Shown one piece after another: positions 6,359-9,281 of a stretch of DNA of 9,281 nt; the stretch's first letter is position 1, and each line of letters opens with the position of its first letter. Made by a program: the position numbers and the translations under genes. The notes under the pieces are model-generated. The model worked only from the letters and a program-made list of their open reading frames with translations. It was not told where the DNA came from and made no database searches. The DNA is from Flavobacteriales bacterium (GTDB lineage: Bacteria > Bacteroidota > Bacteroidia > Flavobacteriales_D > Crocinitomicaceae): the NCBI GenBank assembly GCA_947458985.1, contig CANHBA010000080.1:1-9281 (forward strand), written 5' to 3'.

Positions 6359-7998
6359 TTTTTAGGTTGCAGGAGCGGTAAAATAGGCTGGCCTGTCATA
6401 GAACCGGGTCTTTGAAGGTTCAATAAATGTACGAGCGTAGCTGAGATATCAGTAATTTGAATGGGGTCGTAAAGCGAAAGCCCTTGCGGAATGCCATTGC
6501 CGTACCATAAAAGAGGCACGTGTGTATCGTAATTGAAAGCCGAGCCATGAGAAGTACCTTGATGCGCTTTTGGTTCGTCGTGGTCTTTGGCCAGATAACC
6601 CGGCTGCAACAAAAAGATGACCTCACCACTTCTTTGGGCATCGTAACCATTGCGCAACAGCTCACCCCAATAATCCGTACTTGCAGATCCTGAACGCAGT
6701 TGTGCGCGCGTTAATACCGTTTTGACTTCTGGCCATTGGCGCAACTCATTGGCGGCAAATTCAGCGACCTCATCGATATCGAGGTGCAGCGAATCGATTT
6801 TCTTAAGATTGAGGTAAATATTTTGGTTGGTCTCGTGCTCGAGTAAATCGGCGTTGTATTTCATGATGAAATCGTCGCGGAGCACTTGCAGGCGATCGTG
6901 CATGAAGAAATACCCACCCGGCATTTTCATTTTGACCAACATTTCAGGAACCGGCACCACTGCATGATCTGCAGTTAAGAAGAGGACAAAACCGTCTTTA
7001 CCATAACGGGTCTCGAGGCTGGCAAATAAGCGTTGTAGCTCTCTGTCTAAGCGCGCGTACATGTCTTCCATTTCGCGAGAATAAGGCCCAAATGCATGGC
7101 CGGCGATGTCGGGGGTTGAATAAGAAAGACACAAGAAATCGGTAAACTGATCTTGGCCTAAATTTTCTTGTTCAAGTGCTTGAATGGCAAAATCGGTCAA
7201 GACTTCATTGGCTTGTGGTGAAATGGTAAAAAGAGAGGTAGCAGAAGCACCTGCAGCAATCATGGCAGGGAAGTCATAGGGGAAAGTTGCCGCAGTTTTA
7301 CCGGTCAAGACCACTTCATAGGGGCTGGCATCGGTCATTAAATAGGTGCTTTCCGGTAAAAGTAAACGCCATGTGCGCAAATCTTTGGCTGGGTCAAACT
7401 TTGCATTGAAGCGCTCCACCCAACCCGGCAAGGCATCTTTGTAAAAAGTACTCGTTACAAAATCGCCAGATTGGTAATCGAACCAATAACTACCATCGGA
7501 TAAATGCCCTCCAGGTAAAATAGCACTGCGGTCTTTTATGGACAGCGAAATCACCTTTGATTTAGGTGAAGCCAATTTGAGCTGATCGGTTATGGTGTAA
7601 GTCAGAAGCTTCATCGGCGCTGCTTGCCCTCCACTTGCGCTTCCGACAGTTTGATAGCGCTCATCAGAAACACTTGTTACCGTTTTTTGCAGATCGCGGA
7701 CATACCAGTCGTTGCCAACAATGCCATGGTTTGCAGGGGTTGTACCCGTGTAAATAGAAGCATGACCAGGCGCCGTGTAGGTTGGAACGTAATTGTATTG
7801 TGTGTTTCGGCAATTCGTACCCTTGACCAACAAACGATTGAAACCACCAGTTGTGTAGAGGTGTTCAAAACGATAGAGGTAGTCATAACACATTTGGTCG
7901 ACAACGATGCCAACAACAATTTTTGGGGCTTTATCTGTTTGGGCTTGAAAGCCAAACACATAAGAAAAAAGGAATCCGAGAAGCAGTGTTTTTTTCAT
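6355..7998 (-). CDS. pafA: PafA-like secreted alkaline phosphatase
   Basis: A zinc-dependent phosphate monoesterase of the alkaline phosphatase superfamily, which should release phosphate from organic esters in the periplasm or outside the cell. The 547 residues match Elizabethkingia PafA (546). A signal peptide (1-19, ending GFQA) is followed by Q20. All active-site positions known from PafA can be placed: D34 in VVDQM, nucleophile T75 in PTYTAPGHAS, N96 in GNDWY, K155 and R157 in SIKDRSA, D297 and H301 in STPDIAGH, D344 and H345 in TADHAV, and H484 in GTSHGSA (PafA D38, T79, N100, K162, R164, D305, H309, D352, H353, H486). The Lys/Arg pair favours monoesters over the diesters hydrolysed by related nucleotide pyrophosphatases. 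PafA enzymes are generally calcium-stimulated and less inhibited by phosphate than PhoA. No obvious Pho box was seen. Its stop overlaps the aminotransferase start. Confidence 0.94.
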   Translation of the reverse strand: MKKTLLLGFLFSYVFGFQAQTDKAPKIVVGIVVDQMCYDYLYRFEHLYTTGGFNRLLVKGTNCRNTQYNYVPTYTAPGHASIYTGTTPANHGIVGNDWYVRDLQKTVTSVSDERYQTVGSASGGQAAPMKLLTYTITDQLKLASPKSKVISLSIKDRSAILPGGHLSDGSYWFDYQSGDFVTSTFYKDALPGWVERFNAKFDPAKDLRTWRLLLPESTYLMTDASPYEVVLTGKTAATFPYDFPAMIAAGASATSLFTISPQANEVLTDFAIQALEQENLGQDQFTDFLCLSYSTPDIAGHAFGPYSREMEDMYARLDRELQRLFASLETRYGKDGFVLFLTADHAVVPVPEMLVKMKMPGGYFFMHDRLQVLRDDFIMKYNADLLEHETNQNIYLNLKKIDSLHLDIDEVAEFAANELRQWPEVKTVLTRAQLRSGSASTDYWGELLRNGYDAQRSGEVIFLLQPGYLAKDHDEPKAHQGTSHGSAFNYDTHVPLLWYGNGIPQGLSLYDPIQITDISATLVHLLNLQRPGSMTGQPILPLLQPKK

Positions 7999-8002
7999 AG
8001 TT

Positions 8003-8027
8003 CAAAATTACGCATTCCATTTTGGCT
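8003..8027 (-). promoter_or_regulatory. Candidate pafA promoter, -7 element almost touching the start codon
   Basis: On the minus strand, TAATTTTG (8010-8003) matches TAnnTTTG exactly and is followed by only four bases (AACT) before the pafA ATG. Transcription normally begins a few bases after this element, so a transcript from here would start at or next to the ATG and be leaderless. A TTG at minus-strand positions 8034-8032 lies 21 bases upstream, within the normal -33 spacing. The region is AT-rich and a chance match is possible. Confidence 0.4.
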
Positions 8028-8083
8028 ACACCAAGCAACTTTTTGACGAAATTTACGTCTTGAACAAAATTTAAAATTCCATC

Positions 8084-9281
8084 ATGAAACAATTTTTACC
8101 AATTTTATTGCTCGCGCTCAGCTTTTTTAGCTTCAACAACGCGCGTGCACAATTTGTCGTGAACGTGATTACTGTTGACTGCAGTGGCCCCGGAGTATGC
8201 GACGGCTATGCCATGATCGACTCTTCAAACACCATGAATTTTACGTCTGTGCTTTGGTACATGAACGGTACCCTTATTCAAAATGGTGGCAATGCCATTT
8301 ACAATCTTTGCGCAGGAACTTATTCTGTCAATGCCATGGGTGGCGGGCTTACGCTCACTTCTCCGTTTACCATCGGCACTGGCACACCAAACCCTTGTTC
8401 CGGACTCGGCATGAATATTACCGAAACCATGGCGAGCAGCCAAAACGTTTGCGACGGCAGCATTACCGTTAGCGTTTACGGAGGATCAGCACCTTACACT
8501 TACCAAATGTCCGGGGCACCCGTTACCGGGGCACCAAGTTTCAACAACTTATGCACTGGCACCTACAACCTAACCGTTACTGACGCCAATGGTTGCACGG
8601 TGAGTCAAAATGCCAACATTTTATACGACACCACAAGCACCAACCCTTGCGCAGGTTTTTACCCGATCGTAACAGTTACTGATTGCAGTGCACCAGGCGC
8701 TTGCGACGGTGCTATAGATATCTCTTGTACCACATGCGCTCCTTTTACCGTATTGTGGAGTCAAGGCTCAACAACATACGGAATCAATAACTTGTGTGAA
8801 GGCAATTATGCTGCAGTTGTCACAGATATCAATGGTTGTTCCTTCTCTACCTCCCAATTTGTAAGTTACAACGGTAGCGGCAACATCGACAGTATTAATG
8901 TCATTGGCAACCTAGCTACTGGCGGCATGATCACCGGTACGCTGCAGTCAAGCTGGATTTACAACTGCGACATCGACATGTCTATGCTCGACACAGCTTA
9001 TATGGTTTCAGCTACATTTGGCAACAACCCAGCCAACCAAGACAGCTTATACACCGTTTGGTACTTAGCCGACACCACAGGTGCATTTACTTACATCAAC
9101 TACGCTTTCTACGCTCCTTTTGCAACGGGTACCTACAATCTTGTTTTACAAGTGTACTGCCCGATCAAATCTACACCACTTTACTACAACATCATCACGC
9201 AATTTGATGTACAAAGTGCTGGCATCGGTTCTGCAGCTCCTGTAGCTTTAACACTCTCCCCTAACCCTGTGCAAGACATCC
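8084..9281 (+). CDS. Secreted SprB-repeat-like protein with T9SS sorting domain (3' truncated by window)
   Basis: The frame is open from ATG 8084 to the window edge (399 complete codons). Residues 1-22 are a signal peptide (ending NNARA) cleaved before Q23. Three Cys-rich beta repeats follow, at about 31-105, 106-189 and 190-262. Each has a CDG near its start (C39, C123, C207, exactly 84 residues apart) and a LC-x-G-x-Y (C76, C157, C238, 81 apart). Repeats 2 and 3 also have the VTD.NGC ending typical of SprB-type repeats of gliding and T9SS-secreted proteins. Residues 263-384 are beta-rich and unassigned. LTLSPNPVQDI (389-399) is the classic opening of a type A T9SS C-terminal sorting domain; the remainder lies beyond the window. 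Sixteen Cys are visible, consistent with disulfides. The product should cross the outer membrane by T9SS and be anchored or released at the cell surface. An adhesin or structural role is an inference. Confidence 0.9.
   Translation, partial: MKQFLPILLLALSFFSFNNARAQFVVNVITVDCSGPGVCDGYAMIDSSNTMNFTSVLWYMNGTLIQNGGNAIYNLCAGTYSVNAMGGGLTLTSPFTIGTGTPNPCSGLGMNITETMASSQNVCDGSITVSVYGGSAPYTYQMSGAPVTGAPSFNNLCTGTYNLTVTDANGCTVSQNANILYDTTSTNPCAGFYPIVTVTDCSAPGACDGAIDISCTTCAPFTVLWSQGSTTYGINNLCEGNYAAVVTDINGCSFSTSQFVSYNGSGNIDSINVIGNLATGGMITGTLQSSWIYNCDIDMSMLDTAYMVSATFGNNPANQDSLYTVWYLADTTGAFTYINYAFYAPFATGTYNLVLQVYCPIKSTPLYYNIITQFDVQSAGIGSAAPVALTLSPNPVQDI
8174..8869 (+). repeat. Three protein-level tandem repeats (about 84 residues, SprB-like)
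   Basis: The repeats are visible in the translation but not as near-identical DNA. Shared landmarks are CDG (codons at 8198, 8450 and 8702, exactly 252 bases apart), LC-x-G-x-Y, and an NPC-(S/A)-G linker closing repeats 1 and 2 (C105, C189, again 84 apart). Repeats 1 and 3 also share DCS-x-PG-x-CDG, which repeat 2 lacks. Repeats 2 and 3 share VTD-x-NGC, which repeat 1 lacks. The mosaic suggests old, diverged duplications. Confidence 0.8.
9239..9281 (+). other. Start of T9SS type A C-terminal sorting domain (partial)
   Basis: The translation PVALTLSPNPVQDI has the SPNP-(V/A)-x-(D/N) signature that opens the roughly 80-residue type A sorting signal recognised by the type IX secretion machinery. 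The gene should therefore end about 200-230 bases past the window. This is inferred from the motif; the domain body is not visible. Confidence 0.75.

Noticed and set aside
7624..8046. 140-codon plus-strand open frame opposite the pafA 5' end
   Set aside because: It is opposite the signal peptide and nucleophile region of a clear PafA homologue, and its product looks random.
8054..8062. TACGTCTTG as a promoter for the SprB-like gene
   Set aside because: It is one base too long for TAnnTTTG and has no TTG at suitable -33 spacing; I see no convincing promoter for this gene in the 85-base gap.
8000..8065. GTTCAA (8000-8005) and TTGAAC (8060-8065) as an operator-like inverted repeat in the pafA/SprB-like divergent gap
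   Set aside because: Six-base arms 54 bases apart in AT-rich DNA are expected by chance, and no further symmetry is present.
8197..8472. 91-codon plus-strand open frame in another frame of the SprB-like gene
   Set aside because: The overlapping frame from 8084 has a signal peptide, repeats and a sorting signal and runs to the window edge, so this is a shadow.

Overview
The window looks like a chromosomal segment of a Bacteroidetes bacterium, most likely in Flavobacteriales. The evidence is a PafA-type phosphatase, a kynurenine 3-monooxygenase, a protein with SprB-like repeats ending in the start of a type IX secretion (T9SS) sorting domain, TAnnTTTG promoter elements, weak ribosome binding sites, and four signal peptides that all appear to be cleaved just before Gln. 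Base composition is moderate, with one GC-rich patch inside the aminotransferase gene. I see no tRNA, rRNA, CRISPR array, insertion sequence, integrase or phage gene. The largest gap between genes is 85 bases, so no long stretch is empty.

Left part, plus strand (1-3622). The 3' end of ruvB is followed after one base by queG. A short gap with a good -7 promoter element leads to kmo (kynurenine 3-monooxygenase). kmo overlaps by four bases (ATGA) an unrecognised exported, probably outer-membrane beta-barrel, protein.

Right-centre part, minus strand (7998 down to 3630). A secreted PafA-like alkaline phosphatase overlaps (ATGA) a class III PLP aminotransferase. After 48 bases, with an internal promoter element, comes metF. 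Eight bases further is a small unrecognised exported protein. This run converges on the beta-barrel gene with only 7 bases between the stop codons and no visible terminator.

Right end, plus strand (8084 to the edge). Diverging from the phosphatase is a long reading frame that stays open to the window edge. It encodes a secreted protein with a signal peptide, three Cys-rich repeats spaced about 84 residues apart, an unassigned beta-rich region, and the beginning of a T9SS C-terminal sorting domain.

The named genes cover recombination, tRNA modification (queuosine), tryptophan/kynurenine metabolism, one-carbon metabolism and phosphate scavenging. They do not form one obvious pathway. Most of the window is ordinary core genome. 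The parts with unexplained biology are the T9SS repeat protein, the kmo-coupled barrel protein, and the small exported protein behind metF. I found no convincing undescribed multi-gene system.
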